Assembly: GCA_938046585.1 (NCBI GenBank)
Contig: CALIWR010000005.1
Coordinates: 186,001-250,000, forward strand
Length of the DNA: 64,000 bases
From: an uncultured Propionibacteriaceae bacterium
Lineage (GTDB): Bacteria; Actinomycetota; Actinomycetes; Propionibacteriales; Propionibacteriaceae
Direction: 5' to 3'
Both the position numbers and the translations under genes were made by a program. The notes under the pieces are model-generated. The model saw only the letters and a program-made list of their open reading frames with translations. It searched no databases and was not told where the DNA came from. Of this stretch, positions 8,998-17,773 are shown piece by piece (positions within the stretch are counted from its first letter, which is position 1; each line of letters starts with the position of its first letter).

Positions 8998-9996
8998 TCA
9001 GGGCAGCGTGATCAGTTGTCCGCCATAGACCAGGCCGGCGCCGAAACCGATGATCAGCGCGGTCTGGCCAGACTTCGCCTGCCCCTCGGTCAGCAGGGTG
9101 TCGATCGCGATCGGCACCGAGGATGCCGAGGTGTTGCCTAGATGACGGATGGTACGCGCTACGACGACTTGCTCGGGCAGTTTGAGGTGTCGCAGCATCG
9201 AATCGGTGATTCGGTTGTTGGCCTGGTGGGGGATGAATACGTCCAAATCCTCCGGCCGGACCCCGGACTCGTCCAGGACCCGCCGGGCCGCTTCGGCGAT
9301 GAAGGTCGTCGCCCAGCGGAAAACCGGCTGGCCATTCATCGCCACGGTGGGCATCCGGCCCTGAGGAACAGCCTCGCGGAAGTCCTGGGTCTGACGAATC
9401 ACCTGAGACTGGCTGCCGTCCGAACCCCAGACCACTGGGCCGATCCCCGGGGTCTCGCTGGGGACCACCACGGCTGCGCCAGCACCATCGGCGAAGAGGA
9501 AAGCCGTACCCCGGTCCGATGTATCGGTCAGATCGGAAAGACGCTCGGCGGCCACCACCAAGACGGTAGTCGCGGCCCCGGTCCGGATCAGGGCATCAGC
9601 CTGAGCCAGACCGTAGCAGAAGCCCGCACAGGCGGCTGAGATGTCGTAGGCAGCTGGGTCCTGAAGGCCGAGTTCGTGAGCCAACAGCGGTGCCAGGGCA
9701 GGCGTCTGGACCAGATGGGTGACGGTGGCGATGATCACCGCATCGACCTGGTCGGGGGCGACCTGGGCGTGGGCCAGGGCCCGGCGTGAGGCCTCAGTCA
9801 CCATCATCAGCAGCGACTCGTCATCGCTGGCCCAGCGTCGCTCAACGATCCCGGTGCGCTGCTGGATCCACTCGTCGGAGGAATCGATCATGGTGCACAT
9901 CTCGGCGTTCGTGACCACGCGGCGAGGGATGTACGAACCCACGCCTGCGATTCGAGAACCCGGACGAATCGGCCGTTGAGTGATGGTCCCGCTCAT
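8998..9996 (-). CDS. fabH: Beta-ketoacyl-ACP synthase III
   Basis: The 332-residue enzyme starts fatty-acid synthesis by condensing an acyl-CoA with malonyl-ACP. The catalytic triad is visible: Cys123 in SAACAGF, His in FIPHQANNRI and Asn in GNTSASSVP. Its ATG overlaps the fabD stop (ATGA), with AGGAGG just upstream. In actinobacteria FabH often prefers branched primers, but that cannot be read here. Confidence 0.97.
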   Translation of the reverse strand: MSGTITQRPIRPGSRIAGVGSYIPRRVVTNAEMCTMIDSSDEWIQQRTGIVERRWASDDESLLMMVTEASRRALAHAQVAPDQVDAVIIATVTHLVQTPALAPLLAHELGLQDPAAYDISAACAGFCYGLAQADALIRTGAATTVLVVAAERLSDLTDTSDRGTAFLFADGAGAAVVVPSETPGIGPVVWGSDGSQSQVIRQTQDFREAVPQGRMPTVAMNGQPVFRWATTFIAEAARRVLDESGVRPEDLDVFIPHQANNRITDSMLRHLKLPEQVVVARTIRHLGNTSASSVPIAIDTLLTEGQAKSGQTALIIGFGAGLVYGGQLITLP

Positions 9997-10967
9997 GCGA
10001 GGTCCTCCTGGGGCAAAGACCCGGGGTGTTCCCCGGCAGGATGGCCGTGACGGTCGCAGAAGACTTGGGCCTCCTCCAGCTGGTCGGGTGAGTTCAGGCT
10101 AAACAGGTCCACGCCTTTGAGATTGCGCTTGGCGATCCCGGTGAGAGTGCCGGCAGGGGGCAGCTCCAGCAGGCCGGTCACCCCCAGTTCGGCCATAGTC
10201 TGCAGGCAGAGGTCCCAACGGACCGGGTTGGCGATCTGACGCACGATCCGCTGCAGGTACTCCTCGCCTGAGGTCACGATCTGGCCGTCGGCGTTGGACA
10301 GCAGCCGGACTCGAGGATCGTAGGTGGTTACGGCAGCCACCAACCGTTCCAGATGGGTGACGGCCGGCTCCATGTGGACGGTGTGGAAGGCGCCTGCAAC
10401 GCTTAGCGGCACGATGCGGGCTCGCCGTGGCGGGTTGGCCGCCAATTGCTCCAGCTGCTCGACGGTGCCCCCGGCGACGATCTGTCCGGGGCCGTTGTTG
10501 TTGGCGGCGGTCAAGCCGTGAGCGGTGATTGCGGCGAGGACCTCCTCGCGATCACCGCCCACGACCGCCGACATCGACGTGGGGCGGTTCGCGCTGGCTG
10601 CTGCCATTGCTTTGCCGCGCTCTCGGACGAGGACCATCGCGGCCTCGACCGAGAGACAGCCGGTGCCAGCGGCGGCCGTGATCTCGCCGACTGAATGGCC
10701 GGCCACGGCTCCCACCTTCGGGTAGGCCTCGGAGGGGGAGGGAAACAGTTCCAGTGCGGCGATCAGCCCGGCCGCGACCAGCAGCGGCTGCGCCACTGCG
10801 GTGTCGCGAATGGTGTCAGCATCGGCCTCAGTTCCGTACCGAGCGAGATCGAGACCAGTGACAGTCGACAACCAGGCAAGCCGAGTGGCGACGCTGGGGA
10901 GTTCCAACCAGGGGGCGAGGAAGCCGGGGGTCTGAGCTCCTTGGCCCGGAGCGACGATCACAAGCAC
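9993..10967 (-). CDS. fabD: Malonyl-CoA:ACP transacylase
   Basis: This 324-residue transferase moves malonyl groups from CoA to ACP. The nucleophile is Ser92 in AGHSVGE and the catalytic His195 lies in GAFHTVHM; the N-terminus carries VAPGQGAQ. GTG at 10967 gives the family start (MLVIVAPGQGAQ); GTG at 10976 is the alternative. The open frame continues to 11072, but those codons lie in the regulatory gap after the fasR-like gene. Confidence 0.94.
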   Translation of the reverse strand: MLVIVAPGQGAQTPGFLAPWLELPSVATRLAWLSTVTGLDLARYGTEADADTIRDTAVAQPLLVAAGLIAALELFPSPSEAYPKVGAVAGHSVGEITAAAGTGCLSVEAAMVLVRERGKAMAAASANRPTSMSAVVGGDREEVLAAITAHGLTAANNNGPGQIVAGGTVEQLEQLAANPPRRARIVPLSVAGAFHTVHMEPAVTHLERLVAAVTTYDPRVRLLSNADGQIVTSGEEYLQRIVRQIANPVRWDLCLQTMAELGVTGLLELPPAGTLTGIAKRNLKGVDLFSLNSPDQLEEAQVFCDRHGHPAGEHPGSLPQEDLA

Positions 10968-11017
10968 AATGACCACTCTGGCGCTAATGGGGGCCGATCG
11001 CACGTGGGGGACACCAC

Positions 11018-11039
11018 GAAGTTTGGGCCAGGAAGTTTG
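11018..11039 (-). promoter_or_regulatory. Direct repeat upstream of fabD, candidate regulator site
   Basis: GAAGTTTG occurs at 11018-11025 and again at 11032-11039, a 14-nt period of about one and a half helical turns. It lies in the 105-nt gap between the FasR-like gene and fabD, 50-70 nt upstream of the fabD start. A regulator-binding role is inferred from position only. Confidence 0.35.
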
Positions 11040-11072
11040 TAGGAAGATCACAGAACCGGCCGTTGCGACCAT

Positions 11073-12281
11073 TTAGGTCGGGCCAAGCAGCCTTCCCACG
11101 GTGAGCGCCAGCCGCAGCACGTACCCAGAACGCGGATCCCCAGGGTGGTAACCGGTCACGTCCTGGACCCGGCGCAGCCGGTATCGGACCGTGTTCGGGT
11201 GCACGTATAGGGCTCTGGCTGCAGCCTCGATCGAGTTACCGGCGTCGAAAAAGGCCACCACTGTGGCCATCAGTTCTCCACCGGCTGCCACCAGCGGCTG
11301 GTACACCTCGCTGGCCAGAGCCCGGCGGGCATGTCCATCCCCGGCCAGCGCCCGCTCCGGGAGCAGGTCGACCGCTGCGACCGGACGAGGAGCACCAGGC
11401 CAGGCGTGCGCCGCCCGGACTCCAGAGAAGGCCGAGCGAGCCGAGCGGCCAGCGTCAACCAGATGGTCCACCACCGGTCCAACCACGACCGGTCCAGCCC
11501 CAAAGAACGGCGTCAGCCGTTCCGCTAAGCCGATCGGGTTCTGGCCCAGCTCGGTGCCACCGGCCACCACCACCAGCCGGTCGCCCTGGGTGGCGACCAG
11601 GGTGTCGAGCCCGATCCGGGTGCCGGTACGGCGTAACGCTTCGATCGCCTCGTACGGCTCGGCTGGTGCCGTCCCCACTATCACCGCCACTGAACTGGGG
11701 GATTGCCAGCCCAGGGTCGACGCCCGCGAGACCAGATTCTGGTCAGCCTCGCCGCGGACCACGGCATCCACGACCAGGGCCTCCAGCCGGGCATCCCACG
11801 AGCCGCGGACCTCCGCCGCAGTCGCGTACACCTCGGCTGCCGCGAAGGCCACCTCACGGCTGAAGTAGACCACCGCCTGGGTGAGGACTACCCGGTCACT
11901 GCGCGGCATCTGCTGAACCTGCTGCTCGACCACTTCGACCGTGGTTCGGACCAGCTCCACCGTCTGGTGCAGCGAGATCCGCCGCATCACCTCTCGGGGC
12001 GCCACTGAGAACAGGTCTCCTGCGCTGACCGGCTCGTCGGCGTCATCGGCCACCCAGGCGACGAAAGAATCGATCCCAGCCCGCGCCAGCAGGCTCACCC
12101 AGGATCGGTGCTGGGGGTCCAGCTGAGTGAACCATGGGTGGCGGGCATCCATCTCCAACAACGTGGCGGTCGTCATCGCCGAGGCCAGGGCGGATAGCCG
12201 CCGTACCGTCTGGGCACGAGCGCGCGCTGAAGGCACCAGCGTGCGGCCCCGGACTCTCTCGACTGTGGACTCCTTGGCCAT
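11073..12281 (-). CDS. fasR: PucR-family transcriptional regulator, FasR-like
   Basis: The 402-residue protein ends in the PucR-type helix-turn-helix: residues near the C-terminus read AARALYVHPNTVRYRLRRV, followed by a final helix. The upstream portion has the GGDEF-like/PucR middle region. A regulator of this type sits immediately before fabD in Streptomyces coelicolor, where FasR activates the fab genes; the same order is seen here. ATG at 12281 is chosen because a TACGCT -10-like hexamer lies 6 nt upstream, implying a leaderless mRNA. The open frame extends to 12653, into aceE and antisense to it. Confidence 0.9.
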   Translation of the reverse strand: MAKESTVERVRGRTLVPSARARAQTVRRLSALASAMTTATLLEMDARHPWFTQLDPQHRSWVSLLARAGIDSFVAWVADDADEPVSAGDLFSVAPREVMRRISLHQTVELVRTTVEVVEQQVQQMPRSDRVVLTQAVVYFSREVAFAAAEVYATAAEVRGSWDARLEALVVDAVVRGEADQNLVSRASTLGWQSPSSVAVIVGTAPAEPYEAIEALRRTGTRIGLDTLVATQGDRLVVVAGGTELGQNPIGLAERLTPFFGAGPVVVGPVVDHLVDAGRSARSAFSGVRAAHAWPGAPRPVAAVDLLPERALAGDGHARRALASEVYQPLVAAGGELMATVVAFFDAGNSIEAAARALYVHPNTVRYRLRRVQDVTGYHPGDPRSGYVLRLALTVGRLLGPT

Positions 12282-12287
12282 GGCGCC

Positions 12288-12293
12288 AGCGTA
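12288..12293 (-). promoter_or_regulatory. Candidate -10 element of the fasR/fab operon
   Basis: On the minus strand TACGCT is followed by 6 nt and then the ATG of the fasR-like gene. That spacing would put transcription initiation at or next to the start codon. Confidence 0.45.
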
Positions 12294-12432
12294 AGGTGTT
12301 GGCCCGGGTATCGGCCTGCTGTTCAGGGTCGAGATGTCTCTGGCATCGTGCAGCGGCTGTTCCAGGCGTACTCGACGTGACAAGATGGCCCGCAACAGGG
12401 TGGGCATAACGGCACGAAAGGGCGTACACACA

Positions 12433-15189
12433 GTGATCCCACGCGATGAGGGCGGGCCGATCCTCAACGGACTTCCGACGAATCTTCCCGATACCGACCC
12501 GGACGAGACCGGAGAGTGGCTCGAATCTTTGGACAGTCTGATCGAGGTACAAGGCCGTAACCGCGCCCGATACCTGATGCTGAGGCTGCTGGATCGCGCC
12601 CGCGAGAAGCAGATCGGCGTGCCGTCGTTGACGGCGACCGACTTCGTGAACACGATCCCGAAGTCGATCGAGCCGGCCTACCCCGGCGACGAGCAGACCG
12701 AACGGAATTTCCGGCGCCTGCTGCGCTGGAACGCCGCGATCATGGTGCACCGCGCCCAGCGCCCCGGCGTCGGAGTCGGCGGACACATCTCGACCTACGC
12801 CTCGTCGGCGACGCTGTACGAGGTGGGCCTGAATCATTTCTTCCGCGGCCAGGACGCTCCCGGCGGAGGGGACCAGGTCTTCTTCCAGGGGCACGCCTCG
12901 CCTGGCATGTATGCCCGGGCTTTTCTTGAGGGGCGGCTCACCAGCGACCAACTCGATGGCTTCCGCCAAGAACACAGCCACTATGTCGACGGCCGCCTGT
13001 TGGGGTTGCCCTCGTACCCGCACCCGCGCCAGCTGCCGAACTTCTGGCAGTTCCCCACCGTCTCGATGGGGATCGGACCAATGAACGCGATCTACCAGGC
13101 CTCCTTCAACCGGTACCTGTACCACCGGGGTCTCAAAGACACCTCTGACCAGCATGTCTGGGCATTCCTGGGCGACGGGGAGATGGACGAACCCGAATCG
13201 CGGGGCTTCTTGCAGTGGGCTGCGATGGAGGAGCTGGACAATCTCACCTTCGTGATCAACTGCAACCTGCAGCGTCTCGACGGCCCGGTCCGTGGCAACG
13301 GCAAGATCATCCAGGAGCTGGAGGCCTTCTTCCGCGGCGCCGGCTGGAACGTGATCAAGGTAATCTGGGGCTCGGGTTGGGATCCGTTGCTGGAAGCGGA
13401 CCATGAAGGCGCCTTGGTGAACGTGATGAACACGACCACCGACGGCGACTACCAGACCTTCAAAGCCAATGACGGCAAGTACGTCCGTGACCACTTCTTC
13501 GGCCGTGACCCACGCACCCTGGAGATGGTGAGGGACTGGTCCGACGACGAGATCTGGAACCTGCGCCGTGGTGGCCACGATTACCGGAAGGTGTACGCCG
13601 CGTACCGCGCGGCCACCACCTTCACCGGGGCACCGACCGTGATCTTGGCGCACACCATCAAGGGTTACTTCCTCGGCACTCACTTCGCGGGCCGCAACGC
13701 AACCCATCAGATGAAGAAGATGGCCCTCGACGATCTCAAGTCGTTCCGCGACCGGCTCGAGATCCCGATCAGTGACCAGGTGCTGGAAGAGGACCCCTAT
13801 CGACCGCCGTACTACAACCCGGGCCCGGAGGATCCGCGGATCCAGTACATGCAGCAGCGACGTCGGGACCTGGGCGGTTACCTGCCACAGCGGCGTAACC
13901 GGCCGGCGAGGCTGACCCTGCCGTCGGCCAAGGCCTACCAGGGGGTGAAGAAGGGCTCGGGGAACCAGCCGATCGCCACCACCATGGCTTTTGTGCGGCT
14001 ACTCAAGGACCTGCTGCGGGAGAAAGGCTTCGGCCAGCATGTGGTCCCGATCGTGCCCGACGAGGCGCGGACCTTCGGGATGGACTCGTTCTTCCCGACC
14101 CTGAAGATCTACAACCCGCATGGGCAGAACTACACCCCGGTCGACAACGAGCTGATGTTGGCCTACCGCGAGTCGAGCGCCGGTCAGATCTACCACACCG
14201 GGATCAACGAGGCCGGATCGGTGGCGGCGTTCACGGCCGCTGGCTCGGCGTACGCCACGCACGGGGTACCAATGGTGCCGGTCTACGTCTTCTATTCGAT
14301 GTTCGGCTTCCAGCGCACCGCCGACTTCGTCTGGGCGGCAGCCGACCAGCTGGTCCGGGGCTTCCTGATCGGGGCCACTGCCGGCAAGACTACCTTGACC
14401 GGCGAAGGTACTCAGCACATGGACGGACATTCGCCGCTGCTGGCGCTGACGAACCCGGCGGTCAGGACGTACGACTGTGCCTACGCCTACGAGATCGCGC
14501 ACGTGGTCGAATACGGGCTGGAACGGATGTACGGGGATGATCCGCACGATGACATTTTCTACCTGACCGTATACAACGAGCCGGTCCCACAGCCGGCTGA
14601 GCCCGAGGGTGTGGATGTGGCCGGGATCCGGCAGGGGATGTACCTGCTGGCCGAGGGCTCCACTGAGGGATTGCCGCTCGAAGCTCCGCGCTGCCAGCTG
14701 TTGGCTTCCGGGGTGATGGTGGCATCCGCGCTCGAGGCGCAGCAGCTGCTGAGGAACGAGTACGGGATCGTGGCCGATGTCTGGAGCGTCACCAGCTGGA
14801 ACGAGCTGGGCCGGGAGGCCATCGCCTGCGGTAAGGCCAATTTTGATGACGGGGGAGACCGGATCCCGTACCTGACTCGGGCGCTGCAAGACCGTCCGGG
14901 CCCGGTGATCGCGGTGTCGGACTACGCCACCGAGTTGCAGAACCAGGTGGCGGCGTATGTGCCGGGCGATTTCTTTGCGCTCGGTGCTGACGGCTTCGGT
15001 TTCTCCGATACCCGTTCGGCCGCGCGGCGATACCTCAAGATCGATGGTCCGTCGATGGCGGTTGCGGCATTGCGGCTGCTGGGACGCCAGGGCCAGATTC
15101 CCGTCGAATGGGCCAGCCAGGCCTATGCCACCTGGCGCATCGACGATCCTGCGGCCGGCAGGTCCGGCGCCGTGGGTGGGGACGCCTGA
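12433..15189 (+). CDS. aceE: Pyruvate dehydrogenase E1 component, homodimeric type
   Basis: The 918-residue protein is the single-chain E1 that decarboxylates pyruvate using thiamine diphosphate and feeds acetyl groups to E2. Family segments include RYLMLRLLDRAR, GVGGHISTYASSATLYEVG, the ThDP-binding stretch FLGDGEMDEPES with NCNLQRLDGPVRGNGK, and EGTQHMDGHSP. GTG at 12433 (MIPRDEGGPIL) best matches the family start; AAAGGG lies about 10 nt upstream. Frames to 12334 read unrelated sequence. It is divergent from the fasR-like gene, pairing acetyl-CoA supply with fatty-acid synthesis. Confidence 0.96.
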   Translation: MIPRDEGGPILNGLPTNLPDTDPDETGEWLESLDSLIEVQGRNRARYLMLRLLDRAREKQIGVPSLTATDFVNTIPKSIEPAYPGDEQTERNFRRLLRWNAAIMVHRAQRPGVGVGGHISTYASSATLYEVGLNHFFRGQDAPGGGDQVFFQGHASPGMYARAFLEGRLTSDQLDGFRQEHSHYVDGRLLGLPSYPHPRQLPNFWQFPTVSMGIGPMNAIYQASFNRYLYHRGLKDTSDQHVWAFLGDGEMDEPESRGFLQWAAMEELDNLTFVINCNLQRLDGPVRGNGKIIQELEAFFRGAGWNVIKVIWGSGWDPLLEADHEGALVNVMNTTTDGDYQTFKANDGKYVRDHFFGRDPRTLEMVRDWSDDEIWNLRRGGHDYRKVYAAYRAATTFTGAPTVILAHTIKGYFLGTHFAGRNATHQMKKMALDDLKSFRDRLEIPISDQVLEEDPYRPPYYNPGPEDPRIQYMQQRRRDLGGYLPQRRNRPARLTLPSAKAYQGVKKGSGNQPIATTMAFVRLLKDLLREKGFGQHVVPIVPDEARTFGMDSFFPTLKIYNPHGQNYTPVDNELMLAYRESSAGQIYHTGINEAGSVAAFTAAGSAYATHGVPMVPVYVFYSMFGFQRTADFVWAAADQLVRGFLIGATAGKTTLTGEGTQHMDGHSPLLALTNPAVRTYDCAYAYEIAHVVEYGLERMYGDDPHDDIFYLTVYNEPVPQPAEPEGVDVAGIRQGMYLLAEGSTEGLPLEAPRCQLLASGVMVASALEAQQLLRNEYGIVADVWSVTSWNELGREAIACGKANFDDGGDRIPYLTRALQDRPGPVIAVSDYATELQNQVAAYVPGDFFALGADGFGFSDTRSAARRYLKIDGPSMAVAALRLLGRQGQIPVEWASQAYATWRIDDPAAGRSGAVGGDA

Positions 15190-15205
15190 GGCGGGGGGAA
15201 GGAGC

Positions 15206-15613
15206 ATGACCACGGAGGCTTCAGGGGGTCACCCGTTCGGACTGCGGCCCGGGCAGTTAGTCCAGGAACTGGGCTGGGACAGTGATGTCGACGAGGACCT
15301 GCGGACCTCGGTCATGGATGCGATCGACGCCGACATGGTGGAGGACTCCGACGAGGCCGTGGACGCGGTCCTGGTCTGGTGGCGCGCAGAGGATGGTGAC
15401 GTGACCGATGCCTTGGTCGACGCGCTGACCGACCTCTCCGCAGACGGGGTGATCTGGCTGCTGACGCCTAAGGTGGGTCGTTGCGGGCATATCCCTCAGG
15501 TCGACATCGCCGAGGGTGCCGCGACGGCCGGCCTGGTGCTGACGTCGACGCTGAACGTGTCCAAGGACTGGGCCGCCGATAAGATGGTCCGAAGTCGAGG
15601 GCAGCGGCGCTGA
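15206..15613 (+). CDS. DUF3052 family protein
   Basis: The acidic 135-residue protein matches the actinobacterial DUF3052 family, with the start LRPGQLVQELGWDSDVDEDL and the end KDWAADKMVRSRG. Its function is unknown. The ATG has GGAAGGAG upstream and lies 16 nt after aceE, so the two are probably co-transcribed. Confidence 0.88.
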   Translation: MTTEASGGHPFGLRPGQLVQELGWDSDVDEDLRTSVMDAIDADMVEDSDEAVDAVLVWWRAEDGDVTDALVDALTDLSADGVIWLLTPKVGRCGHIPQVDIAEGAATAGLVLTSTLNVSKDWAADKMVRSRGQRR

Positions 15614-15660
15614 CTGATTGCCGATGCTGCCTCGGTGCTGACACAATGGATCAGCGGACC

Positions 15661-15734
15661 GGGCGCATAGCTCAGGTGGTCAGAGCACTTCCCTTACAAG
15701 GAAGGGGTCGGGGGTTCAAGTCCCTCTGCGCCCA
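15661..15734 (+). tRNA. tRNA-Val (anticodon UAC)
   Basis: The 74-nt sequence has acceptor stem GGGCGCA (15661-15667) pairing with TGCGCCC (15727-15733) and an A discriminator. The anticodon stem CTTCC/GGAAG encloses CTTACAA, giving TAC, which reads GUA. The T-loop is TTCAAGT. The genome continues CCG after the discriminator, so CCA is added post-transcriptionally. Confidence 0.97.
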
Positions 15735-15842
15735 CCGACTCCGGTCGAGCTGGACCAGTCGTATGTCGAGGGCCGCCAAAGCTCGGCAGGATGCTCCGGG
15801 CCGGCGCAGCGAGCACGGTCGTTGTCGTGGTCGGGTGATCGC

Positions 15843-15848
15843 TAGACT
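15843..15848 (+). promoter_or_regulatory. Candidate -10 element of prfB
   Basis: TAGACT lies 8 nt before the GTG start of prfB, with no Shine-Dalgarno sequence between, suggesting a leaderless transcript. Confidence 0.45.
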
Positions 15849-15856
15849 GTCCCAGC

Positions 15857-16969
15857 GTGGCTCTAGCTGACGACCTGTTCGACGAGATCGGCCGTCTCGA
15901 CCGGACTCTGCGCTCGGTCGAGGCTGTAGTCGATGTGCCCCGCCGCCGCCGCGAGATCGCGGACCTCGAGCAGGAGGCGGCTGCTCCTGACCTGTGGAAT
16001 GACCAAGAGAATGCCCAGCGAGTCACCTCCCGGCTGTCGCGGACACAGGCCGAGGTGGACCGGGTCGAGGGGCTGCGGTCTCGGATCGATGACCTGGCCG
16101 TGATGGTCGACCTGGCCCAGGAAGAGGCAGACCAGAGCGCCTTCGAGGAGGTTCGGCGCGACCTCACCGCGTTGGCCCCGGAGATCCAGGCGTTGGAGGT
16201 TCGTACCCTGCTGTCGGGCGAGTACGACGAACGCGATGCCCTGGTCACGATCCGTTCTGAGGCGGGAGGGGTGGACGCGGCTGATTTCGCTGAGATGCTG
16301 ATGCGGATGTACCTGCGTTGGGCAGACCGTCACGGCTACCTGGTCGAGATGTACGACACCTCCTACGCTGAGGAGGCCGGGATCAAGTCGGCGACCTTCG
16401 CTGTAAAGGCACCGTTTGCGTACGGGACCTTATCGGTCGAACAGGGTACGCATCGGCTGGTGCGGATCTCCCCGTTCGACAATCAGGGCCGCCGCCAGAC
16501 TTCCTTTGCCGGGGTCGAGGTGTTGCCGGTCACGGAGGAGACCGACCACATCGAGATCCCCGAGGCGGACATTCGCGTCGATGTCTTCCGCTCCTCGGGC
16601 CCGGGCGGCCAGTCGGTCAATACCACCGACTCTGCGGTCCGGATCACCCACCTGCCGACCGGGCTAGTGGTGAGCTGCCAGAACGAGAAGTCCCAGATTC
16701 AGAACAAGGCTGCGGCTTTGCGGGTACTTCAGGCCCGGCTTCTGGAACGCGCCCGCGCCGAGCGGGAGGCTGCGATGAACGAGCTGAAGGGCGATGGCGG
16801 GAACTCCTGGGGCTCCCAGATGCGCTCGTACGTGTTGCACCCGTACCAGATGGTCAAAGACCTGCGTACCGAGCACGAGGTCGGCAACCCCGAGGCAGTC
16901 TTTGATGGGGACCTCGACGGCTTCATCGACGCCGGCATCCGGTGGCGGCGCACCAGCACGACTAGCTGA
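15857..16969 (+). CDS. prfB: Peptide chain release factor 2
   Basis: The 370-residue protein terminates translation at UGA and UAA. The stop-codon-reading tripeptide SPF is at 205-207 and the peptidyl-hydrolysis GGQ at 250-252. The frame is continuous from the GTG at 15857, so the programmed +1 frameshift of E. coli prfB is absent. The start is GTG, 8 nt after a -10-like TAGACT. Confidence 0.97.
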   Translation: MALADDLFDEIGRLDRTLRSVEAVVDVPRRRREIADLEQEAAAPDLWNDQENAQRVTSRLSRTQAEVDRVEGLRSRIDDLAVMVDLAQEEADQSAFEEVRRDLTALAPEIQALEVRTLLSGEYDERDALVTIRSEAGGVDAADFAEMLMRMYLRWADRHGYLVEMYDTSYAEEAGIKSATFAVKAPFAYGTLSVEQGTHRLVRISPFDNQGRRQTSFAGVEVLPVTEETDHIEIPEADIRVDVFRSSGPGGQSVNTTDSAVRITHLPTGLVVSCQNEKSQIQNKAAALRVLQARLLERARAEREAAMNELKGDGGNSWGSQMRSYVLHPYQMVKDLRTEHEVGNPEAVFDGDLDGFIDAGIRWRRTSTTS

Positions 16970-17086
16970 GCTGCGACCCGGCGCGCCGCTACGCCGTCTC
17001 GACGCGAGCTCACCTACACTCGAGATGGCCGGCCTGAGAAATCTCAGGATCCTTCCCTGTCTCCAACCCCGGCCCAAGGTGATCTC

Positions 17087-17773
17087 GTGATCAGATTCGA
17101 AGACGTGTCGAAGGTGTACGACGGCCAGAAACGCGCAGCCCTCAGGAACGTGAACATCGACATCGACAAGGGCGAGTTCGTCTTCCTCGTTGGTGCTTCG
17201 GGCTCGGGCAAGTCGACCCTGCTTCGGCTGATCCTGCGGGAGTACCGCACCACCAAGGGCCGAGTCTTCGTCGCTGGCAGGGACCTCACCCGGATCCCCG
17301 GCTGGAAGATCCCGGGCCTGCGCCGACAGATCGGGACCGTCTTCCAGGATTTCCGGCTGCTGCCGGGCAAGACCGTGAGCGAGAACGTCGCCTTCGCGCT
17401 CCAGGTGATCGGCAAATCTTCTTCGGTGATCCGCAGGGTGGTGCCGGAGACCTTGGAACTGGTGGGTCTGGGCGGCAAGGGGGACCGACTGCCGGAGGAG
17501 CTGTCCGGCGGTGAGCAGCAGCGGGTGGCGATCGCCCGGGCCTTCGTGAATCGTCCGAAGATCCTGATCGCCGACGAGCCGACCGGCAACCTTGACCCGG
17601 CCACCAGCGTCGGGATCATGAAGCTTCTCGACCGCATCAACCGGTCCGACACCACTGTGGTGATGGCCACCCACGACTCCGCGATCGTGGACCAGATGCG
17701 CAAGCGAGTCATCGAATTGGAAGCCGGCCAGGTCGTCCGAGACCAGGCCAAGGGCATCTACGGGGTGCAGTGA
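17087..17773 (+). CDS. ftsE: Cell division ATP-binding protein FtsE
   Basis: The 228-residue ABC ATPase has Walker A GASGSGKST (36-44), signature LSGGEQ (139-144) and Walker B LIADEP (160-165). With FtsX it controls a cell-wall hydrolase at the division site. GTG start; the stop overlaps the ftsX ATG (TGATG). The 117-nt gap upstream holds a small hairpin (CCTGAG-AAAT-CTCAGG, 17033-17048). Confidence 0.97.
   Translation: MIRFEDVSKVYDGQKRAALRNVNIDIDKGEFVFLVGASGSGKSTLLRLILREYRTTKGRVFVAGRDLTRIPGWKIPGLRRQIGTVFQDFRLLPGKTVSENVAFALQVIGKSSSVIRRVVPETLELVGLGGKGDRLPEELSGGEQQRVAIARAFVNRPKILIADEPTGNLDPATSVGIMKLLDRINRSDTTVVMATHDSAIVDQMRKRVIELEAGQVVRDQAKGIYGVQ

Noticed and set aside
11191..11868. Long plus-strand frame antisense to the FasR-like gene
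   Set aside because: It reads Ser/Arg/Pro-rich sequence typical of an antisense shadow in high-GC DNA, without domains.
12043..13707. Long minus-strand frame antisense to aceE and fasR
   Set aside because: Biased Val/Gln/Gly/His composition and exact overlap with a clear aceE gene mark it as a shadow.
15857..15960. Programmed frameshift in prfB
   Set aside because: The frame is continuous from GTG 15857, with no in-frame TGA.
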